Translations under genes and position numbers: made by a program
Source of the DNA: Gammaproteobacteria bacterium
GTDB lineage: Bacteria; Pseudomonadota; Gammaproteobacteria; JACCYU01
Reading direction: 5' to 3'
Assembly: GCA_013695765.1 (NCBI GenBank)
Contig: JACCZW010000070.1
Location: forward strand, 1 to 52,744
Length of the DNA stretch: 52,744 nucleotides
Shown: positions 18,522-29,925 of the stretch, one piece after another
How positions within the stretch are numbered: the stretch's first letter is position 1
Layout of the letters: every line of letters starts with the position of its first letter
The notes under the pieces: model-generated
The model's database searches: none
The model's input: only the letters and a program-made list of their open reading frames with translations
What the model was told of the DNA's origin: nothing

Positions 18522-18550
18522 GGAACTTCCCGCGGACCGCGAGTGTCTCG
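18522..18550 (+). promoter_or_regulatory. Candidate sigma-E promoter for the DegP/Q-type protease
   Basis: GGAACTT (18522-18528) matches the sigma-E -35 element exactly. TCTCG (18546-18550) resembles the -10 element TCTGA, with 17 bases between GAACTT and TCTCG compared with the usual 16. It lies about 170 bases upstream of the protease ATG. DegP and relatives are classic sigma-E targets, so the site fits, but the -10 half is imperfect. Confidence 0.35.
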
Positions 18551-18718
18551 TTCGTTACCGAATCGATCGTCGGAGCGCGCCGGGAAAAACTTATCCCCGC
18601 TTCCAGTTCGGTGTCAGCAGCCTACACGTCAAGGTTGGCCCGGAACATTGCCGGCGGAACAGTAAAGTGCCCGATCGCGGTCGTCAACAGGACAGTCAAC
18701 AAGTATCAGGATAAACCG

Positions 18719-20179
18719 ATGTCACAAAAGTTTTCTGCAAAAAAATTCTTGATTCCGCTCGTTCTGCCGCTGGTGGTTACCGCCTGCGGGCCATCGTCGG
18801 CCAAACCGGAAAGAGGATTCGAGCAGTCAGCTCCCGAATCCGAGGTCAACATTCAACTTCCCAACTTCCGCGAACTGGTGCAAAAAGAAGGGCCGGCTGT
18901 GGTAAATATAAGCACGACGCAAACCGTAACCCGCGAACCCATGATGCCTTTCGGCCCGCAGTTTCCGGGGCTGGACGAAGATCATCCGTTTTATGACTTT
19001 TTCCGCCGCTTCGCTCCTCAACAGCAGCCACCCGGTCCGCAGGAGTTCGAAACCCAGTCGCTGGGCTCCGGATTTGTTATAAGCGACGACGGTTACGTAT
19101 TGACTAACGCGCACGTGATCGGCGACGCGGACGAAATCACGGTCAAGCTTATCGACGGCCGTGAGCTGGAAGCCGAGGTCGTCGGTCAGGACCGTCCCAC
19201 GGACGTGGCGCTGCTTAAAATCGACGCCGAAGGCTTGCCGGTGGTGCCGGTTGGCAAAGCGGACAAGTCGCAGGTCGGCGACTGGGTGGTGGCGATCGGC
19301 TCGCCGTTCGGATTCGACAATACGGTGACCGCCGGCATTATCAGCGCCAAGCGCCGCTCGCTGCCGGGCGACACCTATGTGCCGTTTTTACAGACGGATG
19401 TGGCGCTCAACCCCGGCAACTCCGGCGGACCGCTGTTCAATATGCAGGGCGAAGTCATCGGCATCAACTCGCAGATTTACAGCCGCACGGGTGGATATAT
19501 GGGACTGTCGTTCGCGATCCCCATCCAGCTTGCGATGGACATCGCCGGGCAGTTGCGTGACACCGGCACGGTGAGCCGCGGCAAACTGGGCGTGCAGATT
19601 CAGGAAGTCACGCCGGATCTGGCCGAGTCGTTCGGAATGGACCGGCCGGCCGGCGCCCTGGTCGCGGCCATCGAGAAGGGCAGCGCGGCCGCCAGGGGCG
19701 GGCTGCGGGCGGGTGATGTCATCCTCTCTTACAACGGACAGCCCGTCGAGAGCATGAACGAGTTGCCCATCATGGTCGCGGCAACCAAACCCGGGGAGGA
19801 CGTCGAAGTCGAGGTGTTGCGTCAGGGCGAGACAGAGACCTTCGAGCTGGTCGTGGGCGCGTTCGAGAGCGGGCAGGTGGCAAGCGGCGGCGGCGAGAGC
19901 GAGAGTTCCGGTGGTTTGGGCCTGGTGGTGAGTCCGCTTAACAACATGCAGCGGCAACAGGCAGGCGTTAACGGCGGACTCGTGGTGGAGCGCGCGCAGG
20001 GCGCGGCGGCCAAGGCCGGTATTCAGCGCGGCGACATCGTGCTGGCCGTCAACAACGAGCAGGTACGCAACATTAAGCAGTTCACGTCGTTGGTGGAGTC
20101 GCACAAAGGCGGGTCGATCGCGCTGCTGGTGCATAGAGGTGGTAACGCACTTTATATCTCGGTGCCGAAGCAGGGTTAG
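18719..20179 (+). CDS. DegP/DegQ-family serine endoprotease with two PDZ domains
   Basis: A 486-residue envelope protease and chaperone of the HtrA family. The triad is H132 (LTNAHVIGDADE), D162 (PTDVALLKID) and S235 (NPGNSGGPLFN). PDZ1 covers about 285-380 and PDZ2 about 400-484. The N-terminus is MSQKFSAKKFLIPLVLPLVV followed by TAC-GPSS, a plausible lipobox with Cys23, so it may be anchored as a lipoprotein rather than soluble as in E. coli. The ATG at 18719 was chosen because it starts the signal sequence; the open frame extends to 18461 without support. The DegP/DegQ/MucD paralogues cannot be separated by eye. It stands between the inserted genes and mutL. Confidence 0.92.
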   Translation: MSQKFSAKKFLIPLVLPLVVTACGPSSAKPERGFEQSAPESEVNIQLPNFRELVQKEGPAVVNISTTQTVTREPMMPFGPQFPGLDEDHPFYDFFRRFAPQQQPPGPQEFETQSLGSGFVISDDGYVLTNAHVIGDADEITVKLIDGRELEAEVVGQDRPTDVALLKIDAEGLPVVPVGKADKSQVGDWVVAIGSPFGFDNTVTAGIISAKRRSLPGDTYVPFLQTDVALNPGNSGGPLFNMQGEVIGINSQIYSRTGGYMGLSFAIPIQLAMDIAGQLRDTGTVSRGKLGVQIQEVTPDLAESFGMDRPAGALVAAIEKGSAAARGGLRAGDVILSYNGQPVESMNELPIMVAATKPGEDVEVEVLRQGETETFELVVGAFESGQVASGGGESESSGGLGLVVSPLNNMQRQQAGVNGGLVVERAQGAAAKAGIQRGDIVLAVNNEQVRNIKQFTSLVESHKGGSIALLVHRGGNALYISVPKQG

Positions 20180-20285
20180 ACGGGCACAGCGGACAATAAT
20201 CGATCGAGTCAGGCCGAGCGGGTTGCGTGCCGGCGCAGGGCATATCATGCTTCCTGGCCTGTTGATGCTCGAATAAGAACTATCT

Positions 20286-20912
20286 GTGTCTATCCGCCGG
20301 CTGTCGCCGCAACTGGTTAACCAGATCGCCGCCGGCGAGATTGTCGAGCGCCCGGCGTCGGTGCTCAAGGAACTGCTCGAAAACAGTCTGGACGCCGACG
20401 CCACGCGCATCGCCATTGAGCTGGAGCAGGCCGGGGTCAAACGTCTGCGCGTAACCGACGACGGTCGCGGCATCGCCAGAGACGAATTGACTCTGGCGCT
20501 TAGCCGTCACGCCACCAGCAAGATCGGCACCCTGGACGATCTTAACTCGGTTGCCAGTCTGGGATTTCGCGGCGAGGCGCTGCCCAGCATTGCCTCGGTC
20601 TCGCGCCTGACCCTGACCTCGCGTACGGTGAACGACACGGTTGCATGGCGCATTGGCAGTCGCGGCGACGATGCCGAAGCCGCGATTCTGCCGGCCGCGC
20701 ATCCGGTGGGCACTTCGGTCGAAGTGCTGGATCTGTTTTTCAACGTGCCGGCGCGGCGCAAGTTCCTGCGCACCGAGTGTACCGAATTCGCTCACGCGGA
20801 TACGCTGTTGCGCAGAATCGCCTTGAGCCGCTTCGATGTCGGGCTGGAACTTAACCATAACGGCCGCGGCGTCTCCCGCTTGCGGGCGGCGCCAGACCCC
20901 GCGACGCGCTAA
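20286..20912 (+). CDS. mutL: DNA mismatch repair protein MutL, N-terminal fragment (ends at an in-frame TAA)
   Basis: The 208-residue N-terminal part of MutL, starting with GTG. It contains the GHKL ATPase motifs [26 protein letters not shown] and [15 protein letters not shown], and the segment [12 protein letters not shown]. MutL couples mismatch recognition by MutS to strand removal. Translation stops at TAA (20910-20912), in the middle of the conserved transducer domain, directly before sequence that continues the family alignment in the same frame. As read, this fragment holds the ATP-binding region but lacks the rest of the transducer and all of the dimerisation/endonuclease domain. Either mutL is a pseudogene here or the stop is an assembly error. 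Confidence 0.85.
   Translation: MSIRRLSPQLVNQIAAGEIVERPASVLKELLENSLDADATRIAIELEQAGVKRLRVTDDGRGIARDELTLALSRHATSKIGTLDDLNSVASLGFRGEALPSIASVSRLTLTSRTVNDTVAWRIGSRGDDAEAAILPAAHPVGTSVEVLDLFFNVPARRKFLRTECTEFAHADTLLRRIALSRFDVGLELNHNGRGVSRLRAAPDPATR
20910..20912 (+). other. In-frame stop codon splitting mutL
   Basis: TAA follows ...CGC (Arg) and precedes CAG CGC TTG GCG, and the frame on both sides encodes MutL (…PDPATR[15 protein letters not shown]). In E. coli MutL the matching place reads KERRLGAICG, so one sense codon, perhaps GAA or CAA, has become TAA. The stop overlaps the loop of a small inverted repeat, GCGCT-AAC-AGCGC. Confidence 0.9.
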
Positions 20913-20918
20913 CAGCGC

Positions 20919-22076
20919 TTGGCGGACGTATGCGGCGGCCGCTTCGTCGAGCAGGCCGTGTACGTCGAACACGAGCTCGGGGATTTCCGGTTGCACGGCT
21001 GGCTCGGGTTGCCTACGGCGTCGCGCACACAGACCGATTTGCAGTATTTCTACGTCAACGGCCGCACGGTGCGCGACCGTGTGCTGGCGCATGCGGTGCG
21101 GCAGGCGTACGCCGATGTGCTGTATCACGGCCGGCATCCCGCTTACGTACTCTATCTGCGCCTCGATCCCGCGCTGGTCGATGTCAACGTGCATCCGACC
21201 AAGCATGAAATCCGCTTCCGTGACAGCCGCTCGGTGCACGGTTTTCTGTTCACGACTCTGAAACGCGTGATCGCGCAACTGCAACCGGGCGATAGGCCAT
21301 CGCAAGAACCGCCCGCTATCGAGGCGGACGCAGCTAAGGATGCGCCCGTCGCCACGAACGCCGCGTACGCGAATGTCCGCCAGATGCCGCCGCAATCGAT
21401 GCTGGCGCTGCACGTCGCCGAGTCAAGCGGCGGATACACTCATCCCAGCCAGGTGCCGGCGCCTCCGCCGCACGCTGATGCCCAGGATCCGGCGCCGCCG
21501 CTAGGTTACGCGCTGGCTCAGTTGCATGGTGTGTTTGTGCTCGCCCAGAACACGAGTGGGCTGGTGCTGGTGGATATGCACGCTGCGCACGAGCGCATTC
21601 TGTACGAGCAGTTTAAGCAGGTGTTCGAGGGCGAGGGCATTAAAACCCAAGCTTTGCTGGTGCCGCTGAGCGTCAATGTCAGCCGCGCCGAGGCGGATTC
21701 GGGCGAGCAACACGCCGGCGCGTTTCGTGAACTCGGGCTGGATCTGGACAGGCTGGGTCTGGAAACGCTGGTCGTCCGTCAGATGCCTGCCGCGCTGGCT
21801 GGTGTCGATGTGGAGGCGCTGGTGCGGGACGTGCTGGCCGATCTGCTTGCGCATGCGCGCAGCGATCGTATCCGCCTGGCAATCGATGAACTGTTGTCCA
21901 GTGTCGCCTGTCACGGGTCGGTGCGCGCGCGTCGCAATTTGACGTTGCCGGAGATGAATCGGCTGCTGCGCGACATGGAGGCGACCCCGCGCAGCGGCCA
22001 GTGCAATCACGGGCGTCCGACCTGGGTGCAGCTCGGTCTGCGGGAACTGGACAAGCTGTTTTTGCGCGGGCAATGA
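20919..22076 (+). CDS. mutL: MutL, C-terminal fragment with endonuclease motif
   Basis: This frame continues MutL after the stop, with 385 residues from a possible TTG at 20919. The transducer domain resumes with [13 protein letters not shown] and [13 protein letters not shown], then comes a variable linker (about 110-195 of the fragment) and the C-terminal domain. There [12 protein letters not shown] fits the DQHA(x)2E(x)4E endonuclease motif, and [10 protein letters not shown] and QCNHGRPTW supply the other metal-site residues. Such motifs occur in MutL of bacteria without MutH; E. coli MutL lacks them. No good ribosome-binding site precedes the TTG, so independent translation is doubtful. 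The end overlaps miaA by ATGA. Confidence 0.85.
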   Translation: MADVCGGRFVEQAVYVEHELGDFRLHGWLGLPTASRTQTDLQYFYVNGRTVRDRVLAHAVRQAYADVLYHGRHPAYVLYLRLDPALVDVNVHPTKHEIRFRDSRSVHGFLFTTLKRVIAQLQPGDRPSQEPPAIEADAAKDAPVATNAAYANVRQMPPQSMLALHVAESSGGYTHPSQVPAPPPHADAQDPAPPLGYALAQLHGVFVLAQNTSGLVLVDMHAAHERILYEQFKQVFEGEGIKTQALLVPLSVNVSRAEADSGEQHAGAFRELGLDLDRLGLETLVVRQMPAALAGVDVEALVRDVLADLLAHARSDRIRLAIDELLSSVACHGSVRARRNLTLPEMNRLLRDMEATPRSGQCNHGRPTWVQLGLRELDKLFLRGQ

Positions 22077-23146
22077 ATACATCGGGACTCGGGACCGGCG
22101 ACTCGGGACTGGGACGAAGGACATTAGCTCATCGAGCCGACATGGCCCCAGCCGCAGTTAACTCAATCGTTACCTCCCGACTCCCGAGTCCCGACTCCCG
22201 GATCCCGATTCCAGAGTCCCGCCTACCACCCGCCATATTTCTCATGGGCCCCACCGCCAGCGGTAAGACCACGCTGGCGGTCGAGCTTGTGCGCTGTCTG
22301 CCGCTGGAGATCATCAGCGTCGATTCGGCGATGGTTTACCGTGGCATGGATATCGGTACCGCCAAACCAGATGCGGAAACCTTGTCGATTGCGCCGCACC
22401 GGCTGATCGATATTCTCGACCCCGCACAGGCCTATTCCGCGGCCCGCTTCCGGGCGGATGCGTTGCGGGAAATGGCCGAGATTACCGCGCGCGGCAAAGT
22501 ACCGCTGCTGGTCGGCGGCACCATGCTATATTTCCGGGCGCTAACCCAAGGCTTGAGCGCGCTGCCGGCGGCCGACCTGGCTGTGCGCGCGCGCATCGAT
22601 GCGCAAGCTATCGAACGAGGCTGGCCGTTCCTGCACGCGCACCTGGGCGAGGTCGATCCGTTTGCCGCCGCGCGTATTCATCCCAACGATCCGCAGCGCG
22701 TGCAGCGCGCTTTGGAAGTTTACGAGATTACCGGCCGGTCAATGACTGAACTTTGCGCGCGGCCCCGGTCGGAAATATTGCAGTACAGCATAAATCGCCT
22801 GGTACTGATGCCTGATAACCGTGAAAAGCTGCGCGCAAGAATTACCGAGCGTTTTTACGGCATGCTGTCGAAAGGGCTCGTGGATGAAGTCGAAACTCTG
22901 CGTCGCCGCGACGATCTGCACCTGGGACTTCCCGCGTTGCGAGCGGTTGGATATCGACAGATATGGCAGTATCTCGACGGCGCAATCAGCTATCCGGACA
23001 TGGTGATAGCGGCGAGGACCGCGAGCCATAAACTTGCGAAACGCCAAATGACGTGGCTGCGCGCCGAGCGTGACGCGAGCATGTTCGATGCCGAAGCTCA
23101 GTCGCTCGCGCGGATTGTCTCGGCAATCGAGTCGCAACTTGTATGA
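22073..23146 (+). CDS. miaA: tRNA dimethylallyltransferase, with an unusual N-terminal extension
   Basis: A 357-residue enzyme transferring a dimethylallyl group to A37 of UNN-decoding tRNAs. The core begins near residue 54 with [19 protein letters not shown] and contains [19 protein letters not shown], the catalytic-region [26 protein letters not shown] and [11 protein letters not shown]. The core matches the 316-residue E. coli protein, but about 45 extra residues precede it. They come from a cluster of simple repeats (see 22083-22222) and are rich in Gly, Ser, Pro and Arg. The ATG at 22073 overlaps the mutL stop (ATGA). No ATG lies between the repeats and the P-loop apart from MAPAAV near residue 24 and the P-loop methionine, so the extension is probably translated at least in part. 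Confidence 0.9.
   Translation: MNTSGLGTGDSGLGRRTLAHRADMAPAAVNSIVTSRLPSPDSRIPIPESRLPPAIFLMGPTASGKTTLAVELVRCLPLEIISVDSAMVYRGMDIGTAKPDAETLSIAPHRLIDILDPAQAYSAARFRADALREMAEITARGKVPLLVGGTMLYFRALTQGLSALPAADLAVRARIDAQAIERGWPFLHAHLGEVDPFAAARIHPNDPQRVQRALEVYEITGRSMTELCARPRSEILQYSINRLVLMPDNREKLRARITERFYGMLSKGLVDEVETLRRRDDLHLGLPALRAVGYRQIWQYLDGAISYPDMVIAARTASHKLAKRQMTWLRAERDASMFDAEAQSLARIVSAIESQLV
22083..22222. repeat. Inverted cluster of GACTCGGGA-type simple repeats inside the miaA 5' end
   Basis: The left arm (22083-22115) holds three variants of CGGGACTCGGGA; the right arm (22176-22222) holds five variants of the reverse, TCCCGACTCCCGAG. They flank about 60 unrelated bases. Both arms are in frame within miaA. 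Similar CCCGACTCCCGA tracts are common between genes in several high-GC gammaproteobacteria, which suggests an intergenic repeat that has been absorbed into the coding sequence. Confidence 0.75.
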
Positions 23147-23278
23147 GTCGCACCTAATGACCGCTATACTTTACGATTATGGCGACGAGTGGTAGAGAAT
23201 TTGCATAGATTTGCTTACCGTGACTGCTTATCTGGCGCGGCATAATAATTATTTAAATCATTGATTAGGAGTAGGATC

Positions 23279-23521
23279 ATGGCAAAAGGGCAAACGTTAC
23301 AAGAACCCTTCCTCAACGCGTTGCGCAGAGAACGTGTGCCGGTATCGATTTATCTCGTCAACGGCATCAAGCTACAGGGACAGATCGACTCGTTCGATCA
23401 GTTTGTGGTTTTGCTGCGTAACAGCGTGAACCAGATGGTGTATAAGCACGCAATTTCGACGATTGTACCGGCCAGGGCCGTCAAGATTGCTTATAACAAC
23501 GAGGAGACCGAGTCGGATTGA
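23279..23521 (+). CDS. hfq: RNA chaperone Hfq
   Basis: An 80-residue Sm-like protein that forms hexamers and pairs small RNAs with mRNAs. It shows [20 protein letters not shown], the Sm1 region [19 protein letters not shown] and the Sm2 region [11 protein letters not shown]. The acidic C-terminal tail is very short (NNEETESD), unlike the 102-residue E. coli form. The start is fixed by TAGGAGTAGG nine bases upstream. It lies in the conserved miaA-hfq-hflX order, 133 bases behind miaA; that gap contains TATACT at 23165-23170, a possible -10 hexamer. Confidence 0.97.
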   Translation: MAKGQTLQEPFLNALRRERVPVSIYLVNGIKLQGQIDSFDQFVVLLRNSVNQMVYKHAISTIVPARAVKIAYNNEETESD

Positions 23522-23572
23522 CGTCGATTGTGAATTGCGCGGTCCGCGGGCCGCGCGAGGTGAGCTGCGCCA

Positions 23573-24856
23573 TTGACTGAACATTCGAATGGCGGGGAGC
23601 GCGCCACGCTGATCCACATCGACTTCGGTGCGGTCGCAGGCACGAATGGACACGATTTCACGGAGTTTCGGGAACTGGTCAACTCGACCGGCGTCGAGAC
23701 CGCAGCCGTAATCACGGGCACCCGCAAGACGCCTGATGCCAGGTATTTTGTCGGGAGCGGCAAGGCCGAGGAAATCCGCGATCAGGCGCACGCCACGGGT
23801 GCCGACGTGGCCATTTTCGATCACGCCTTAAGCCCCAGCCAGGAACGCAATCTGGAGAAAGTCTGCGGGTGCCGGGTGCTGGATCGCACCGGTCTTATTC
23901 TTGATATCTTCGCGCGCCGCGCGCGCTCGTTCGAAGGCAAACTGCAGGTCGAACTGGCGCAGCTCAATCACATGTCAACGCGCCTGGTGCGCGGCTGGAG
24001 TCACCTTGAACGTCAGCGCGGCGGTATCGGGCTGCGGGGACCCGGCGAAACCCAGCTCGAAACGGATCGTCGCCTGATCGGAATCCGCATCAAACAGATT
24101 CACAAGCGCCTGGAGAAGGTGCGCAGACGGCGTGAACAAGGTCGCCGCGCGCGCAAGAAGGCGGCGGTACCGACCGTATCGCTGGTCGGTTACACCAACG
24201 CCGGCAAATCGACCTTGTTCAATCAACTCACGAAAGCAGGCGTATTGGCGGCCGATCGTCTGTTTGCAACGTTGGACCCCAGCCTGCGCCGCGTGGATTT
24301 AGGCGATGCCAACGACGTGGTGCTGGTCGATACGGTCGGTTTTCTGCGGCAGCTTCCGCACGATCTTATCGACGCGTTTCACGCGACTTTGCAGGAAACG
24401 CGCGAGGCCGATCTGTTAATACACGTGATCGACGCCAGCGATCCGCAACGCGAATTCCAAGTCGAGCAGGTCAACCGCGTTCTGGACGAAATTGGCGCCG
24501 ATGCGCCGCAGGTGCTCGTGTATAACAAGATCGACCTGCTGGGCATCGAGCCGCGCGTGGAGCATTGCCCGGAAGAACGCGTGATGCGCGTGTGGCTGTC
24601 GGCGGCCAGCGGCGCCGGCGCCGGACTGTTGCGTGATCTTTTGCGCCGGGAACTGCACGGCGAGACGGTGCATGGCTGGCTGGATCTGCCGCCGCAGGCG
24701 GGCCGCGCGCGGGCGCGGCTGTTCGCCATGGGTGCCGTGTTGCAGGAGAAGATCGACGACGGCGGCGCCAGCCATTTGCAGGTGCAGATGCCACGCGGTC
24801 AATTCGAAATGTTTTCGCGGCGCGAGGGGCTGCCGACACAGGCGTTGCGCAACTAA
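23573..24856 (+). CDS. hflX: Ribosome-associated GTPase HflX
   Basis: A 427-residue GTPase that binds the large ribosomal subunit and can split stalled 70S ribosomes. Its N-terminal nucleotide-binding domain (about 10-195) includes YFVGSGKAEEI, the family signature GGIGLRGPGETQLE near 150 and a basic helical stretch. The G domain follows: GYTNAGKST at 206-214, DTVGFLRQLP and NKIDLL. The TTG at 23573 follows GAGGTGA at suitable spacing; no ATG is available before conserved sequence. It is 52 bases behind hfq and probably co-transcribed. Confidence 0.95.
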   Translation: MTEHSNGGERATLIHIDFGAVAGTNGHDFTEFRELVNSTGVETAAVITGTRKTPDARYFVGSGKAEEIRDQAHATGADVAIFDHALSPSQERNLEKVCGCRVLDRTGLILDIFARRARSFEGKLQVELAQLNHMSTRLVRGWSHLERQRGGIGLRGPGETQLETDRRLIGIRIKQIHKRLEKVRRRREQGRRARKKAAVPTVSLVGYTNAGKSTLFNQLTKAGVLAADRLFATLDPSLRRVDLGDANDVVLVDTVGFLRQLPHDLIDAFHATLQETREADLLIHVIDASDPQREFQVEQVNRVLDEIGADAPQVLVYNKIDLLGIEPRVEHCPEERVMRVWLSAASGAGAGLLRDLLRRELHGETVHGWLDLPPQAGRARARLFAMGAVLQEKIDDGGASHLQVQMPRGQFEMFSRREGLPTQALRN

Positions 24857-25029
24857 TCTTATCCCTTTGCTTGCGGGCGCGGAAGGCTGCCCCTAGAATA
24901 TGTGTGTGCGCTGGCCGCGCCTTTTCAACCCGTTTCAATTGCGGCTGTTCGCGTGTAGATAAACGCTGCCACTATCCATCACAGAACAACAATCCGACTA
25001 AATCCTGGCTGCCTGACGGAGTGAAATGA

Positions 25030-26193
25030 ATGCCTTGGAATGAACCGGGTGGCAAAGACCCCTGGGGGAACCGCAAAAAAAATCAGGGTCCCCCGGACCT
25101 CGAGGAATTACTGCGCAAGCTGACTGCCCGCTTTAACGGGCTGTTCGGTGGCGGCTCGGGTGCGAGCAATGGCGCCGGCTCTGGTGGCAGCGGTGGCGGC
25201 AAGGGCGCGGCAATTGGCGCATCGATCGTGGCGGTGGTATTGCTGTTGGTGTGGCTGTTTTCCGGCATCTATATCGTCGATGCGGGTGAACGCGGGCTGG
25301 TGCTGCGTTTTGGTGAATACGTTTACACCACCGGGCCGGGCCCGCACTGGCACATCCCTTATCCCATCGAGACCGTGGAGAGGGTCGCCGTCGATCTGGT
25401 GCGAGACGCTCAGCACGAAACGTCCATGCTTACCAAGGACGAGAATATCGTCACGGTTGACGTGGCGGTTCAATACCGGGTCAAGCGAGCCAGCGATTAC
25501 GCGTTTGAAGTGCGCGTCCCGGACACGACCTTGCGACAGGCGATGGAGGCCGCGACGCGCGAAGCGGTGGGCGCGAATACACTGGAGTATGTGCTGGGCG
25601 CGGGGCGCGCCGAGGTCGCGGACGCGATCAGCGCCCGCATTCAGCAAATGCTGGATCAGTATCAGTCGGGTCTCAGCGTCATTACGGTCAACCTGCAGCA
25701 GGCGCAGCCGCCGGAGCCGGTGCAGCCCGCTTTCGCCGATGTCGTGATGGCGCGGGAAGACCGCATCCGCTTCGTCAACCAGGCGGAGTCATATGCTAAC
25801 GGGATTATTCCGCAGGCGCGCGGCGCTGCGGCCAGAGTCATGCAGCAGGCAAAGGCCTATCGTGACCAGGTCGTCGCGTCCGCCCAGGGCGAGGCCGATC
25901 GCTTTGCGCAGGTGCTGACCGAATACACGCGCTCGCCGCAAGTCACGCGCGACCGGTTGTATCTGGGCGCGATGGAGTCGGTGTTATCCAACAGCAGCAA
26001 GGTTCTGATGGACGCGCAAAACAGTAATAATCTCATGTACCTACCGCTGGACAAGCTGATGCGGCAAAGCGGCGAGGCGTCCGGCGCTAGATCGCTGCCT
26101 GATTTTAACCTGCCTGATACGGGTAGCGGTTTCAGTCAACAGCGCAATATTCGACCGCCTCGTTCGCTGATGAGCGGCCGGGAGGCACGTTAG
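25030..26193 (+). CDS. hflK: HflK, membrane regulator of FtsH
   Basis: A 387-residue SPFH/band-7 protein that with HflC forms a large cage around the FtsH protease in the inner membrane. The N-terminus MPWNEPGGKDPWGNRKK is the typical Gly/Pro-rich cytoplasmic segment. A Gly/Ser-rich linker precedes one membrane helix (AIGASIVAVVLLLVWLFSG, about 61-79). The band-7 domain starts at IYIVDAGERGLVLRFG and is followed by a helical segment with VNQAESYANGIIPQARG and ASAQGEADRF. It is two bases upstream of hflC, so they are co-translated; a 173-base gap separates it from hflX. Confidence 0.96.
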   Translation: MPWNEPGGKDPWGNRKKNQGPPDLEELLRKLTARFNGLFGGGSGASNGAGSGGSGGGKGAAIGASIVAVVLLLVWLFSGIYIVDAGERGLVLRFGEYVYTTGPGPHWHIPYPIETVERVAVDLVRDAQHETSMLTKDENIVTVDVAVQYRVKRASDYAFEVRVPDTTLRQAMEAATREAVGANTLEYVLGAGRAEVADAISARIQQMLDQYQSGLSVITVNLQQAQPPEPVQPAFADVVMAREDRIRFVNQAESYANGIIPQARGAAARVMQQAKAYRDQVVASAQGEADRFAQVLTEYTRSPQVTRDRLYLGAMESVLSNSSKVLMDAQNSNNLMYLPLDKLMRQSGEASGARSLPDFNLPDTGSGFSQQRNIRPPRSLMSGREAR

Positions 26194-26195
26194 TC

Positions 26196-27071
26196 ATGAC
26201 ATTTCGCGCCATCGGCATAATCATCGCAGTGGTGCTGGGCGTGCTCGCACTGTCGGCATACACCGTGCACGAAACGCAGCGGGTCATCCTGTTCAGCCTG
26301 GGCGAAATCAAGCGCATGGACATCGAGCCCGGCCTGCATTTCAAGTTTCCGTTCATTAACAATGTGGTCAAGTACGATGGACGGGTGCTGAGCCTGGACG
26401 GTGAGCCGGATCGGTTTCTGACCGCCGAGCGAAAAAACGTGACGGTGGATTTCTTCATCAAGTGGCGCATCGTGGATACGGCGCTGTTCTATCGGTCGTT
26501 CGGCGCGGACGAGCGCAATGCGTACGATCGTCTCGCGCAGATCACCAAAGACGAAACGCGCAACGCATTCGGCCAGCGCACCATACAGGAAGCGGTGTCG
26601 GGCGAGCGCGGCGAACTCATGCAGGCGGTGCGCTTGGAAGTTAACAAAATATCCCGACAATACGGCGTGCTGGTGGTGGACGTGCGCGTGAGCCGCATCG
26701 ATCTGCCGGGGGAGGTCAGCGAATCGGTATATAACCGTATGCGCACCGAGCGGGCGCTGGTAGCCAAAGAGTTGCGTGCACAAGGACGCGAAGAGGCCGC
26801 GCGTATTCGGGCCAATGCCGACCGCAGACGCACGGTCATTCTCGCCGAAGCCTATCGGGATGCGCAGCGCACGCGCGGCGCGGGCGACGCCACAGCCGCC
26901 GAAGTGTACGCTCAAGCCTATGAAAAAGATCCGGAATTCTACAATTTCTACCGCAGCCTCAATGCCTACATGACCACTTTCAATAACAAGGGCGATGTGC
27001 TGATTCTGGAGCCGCGCGGCAAGTTCTTCCGTTATTTCAATCAGTCTGAACCCGCGCCAGCCGGCAAATAG
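26196..27071 (+). CDS. hflC: HflC, membrane regulator of FtsH
   Basis: A 291-residue partner of HflK with an N-terminal signal anchor (GIIIAVVLGVLALSAYTV, about 7-24), the band-7 domain (VILFSLGEIKRMDIEPGLHFK to about residue 190) and a helical tail that includes RTERALVAKELRAQGREEA and EAYRDAQRTRGAGDATAAE. The complex limits degradation of membrane proteins by FtsH. The start ATG is two bases past the hflK stop. The DUF2065 gene follows after 17 bases, as in E. coli (yjeT). Confidence 0.96.
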   Translation: MTFRAIGIIIAVVLGVLALSAYTVHETQRVILFSLGEIKRMDIEPGLHFKFPFINNVVKYDGRVLSLDGEPDRFLTAERKNVTVDFFIKWRIVDTALFYRSFGADERNAYDRLAQITKDETRNAFGQRTIQEAVSGERGELMQAVRLEVNKISRQYGVLVVDVRVSRIDLPGEVSESVYNRMRTERALVAKELRAQGREEAARIRANADRRRTVILAEAYRDAQRTRGAGDATAAEVYAQAYEKDPEFYNFYRSLNAYMTTFNNKGDVLILEPRGKFFRYFNQSEPAPAGK

Positions 27072-27088
27072 GAAGCAGCGAGCGCGAC

Positions 27089-27277
27089 GTGTGGAAGGAT
27101 TTCCTGGCGGCGGTAGCGCTGGTGCTGATTATCGAGGGGGTGGCGCCGTTTCTGAATCCGGGCGGTCTGCGTCATGCGCTGCAACAGATCGCAAACATGC
27201 CCGATCGCACACTGCGCGCCGTAGGTTTCAGTTGCATGATCGTGGGTGCGCTCCTGTTGTACTTCGTGCGGCACTAG
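27089..27277 (+). CDS. Small membrane protein of the DUF2065 (YjeT) family
   Basis: A 62-residue protein with two hydrophobic helices (about 5-22, ALVLIIEGVAPFL, and 43-60, GFSCMIVGALLLYFV) around a short polar loop. EG.APFLNPGGLRHALQQIANMPDRTLRAVG matches the DUF2065 pattern. E. coli yjeT has the same place after hflC. Function unknown. It starts with GTG at 27089; GGAAG lies upstream. Too short for many gene callers, but position and family agree. Confidence 0.85.
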   Translation: MWKDFLAAVALVLIIEGVAPFLNPGGLRHALQQIANMPDRTLRAVGFSCMIVGALLLYFVRH

Positions 27278-27337
27278 CCGTGGGATTTCGCGTGCCGTTG
27301 CGCTCGCGACCGTAAGCCAACGGTCAGGCATCCTTGC

Positions 27338-29820
<2,483 letters not shown>

Positions 29821-29925
29821 CGGCTCGCAAGCGCTTTCGCTGGTGATGCGGACAGTCGCATTTACCCGTGTACTCTAGTGGGCAACCGGCCTGAGACGAG
29901 TCGTCAGCAGCTTTGATCACGTGAC

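Noticed and set aside
18441-18718. Possible yybP-ykoY manganese riboswitch before terC (GGGGATAAG and GAGACA on the minus strand)
   Set aside because: The spacing is too short and the conserved loop sequences and closing stems are absent.
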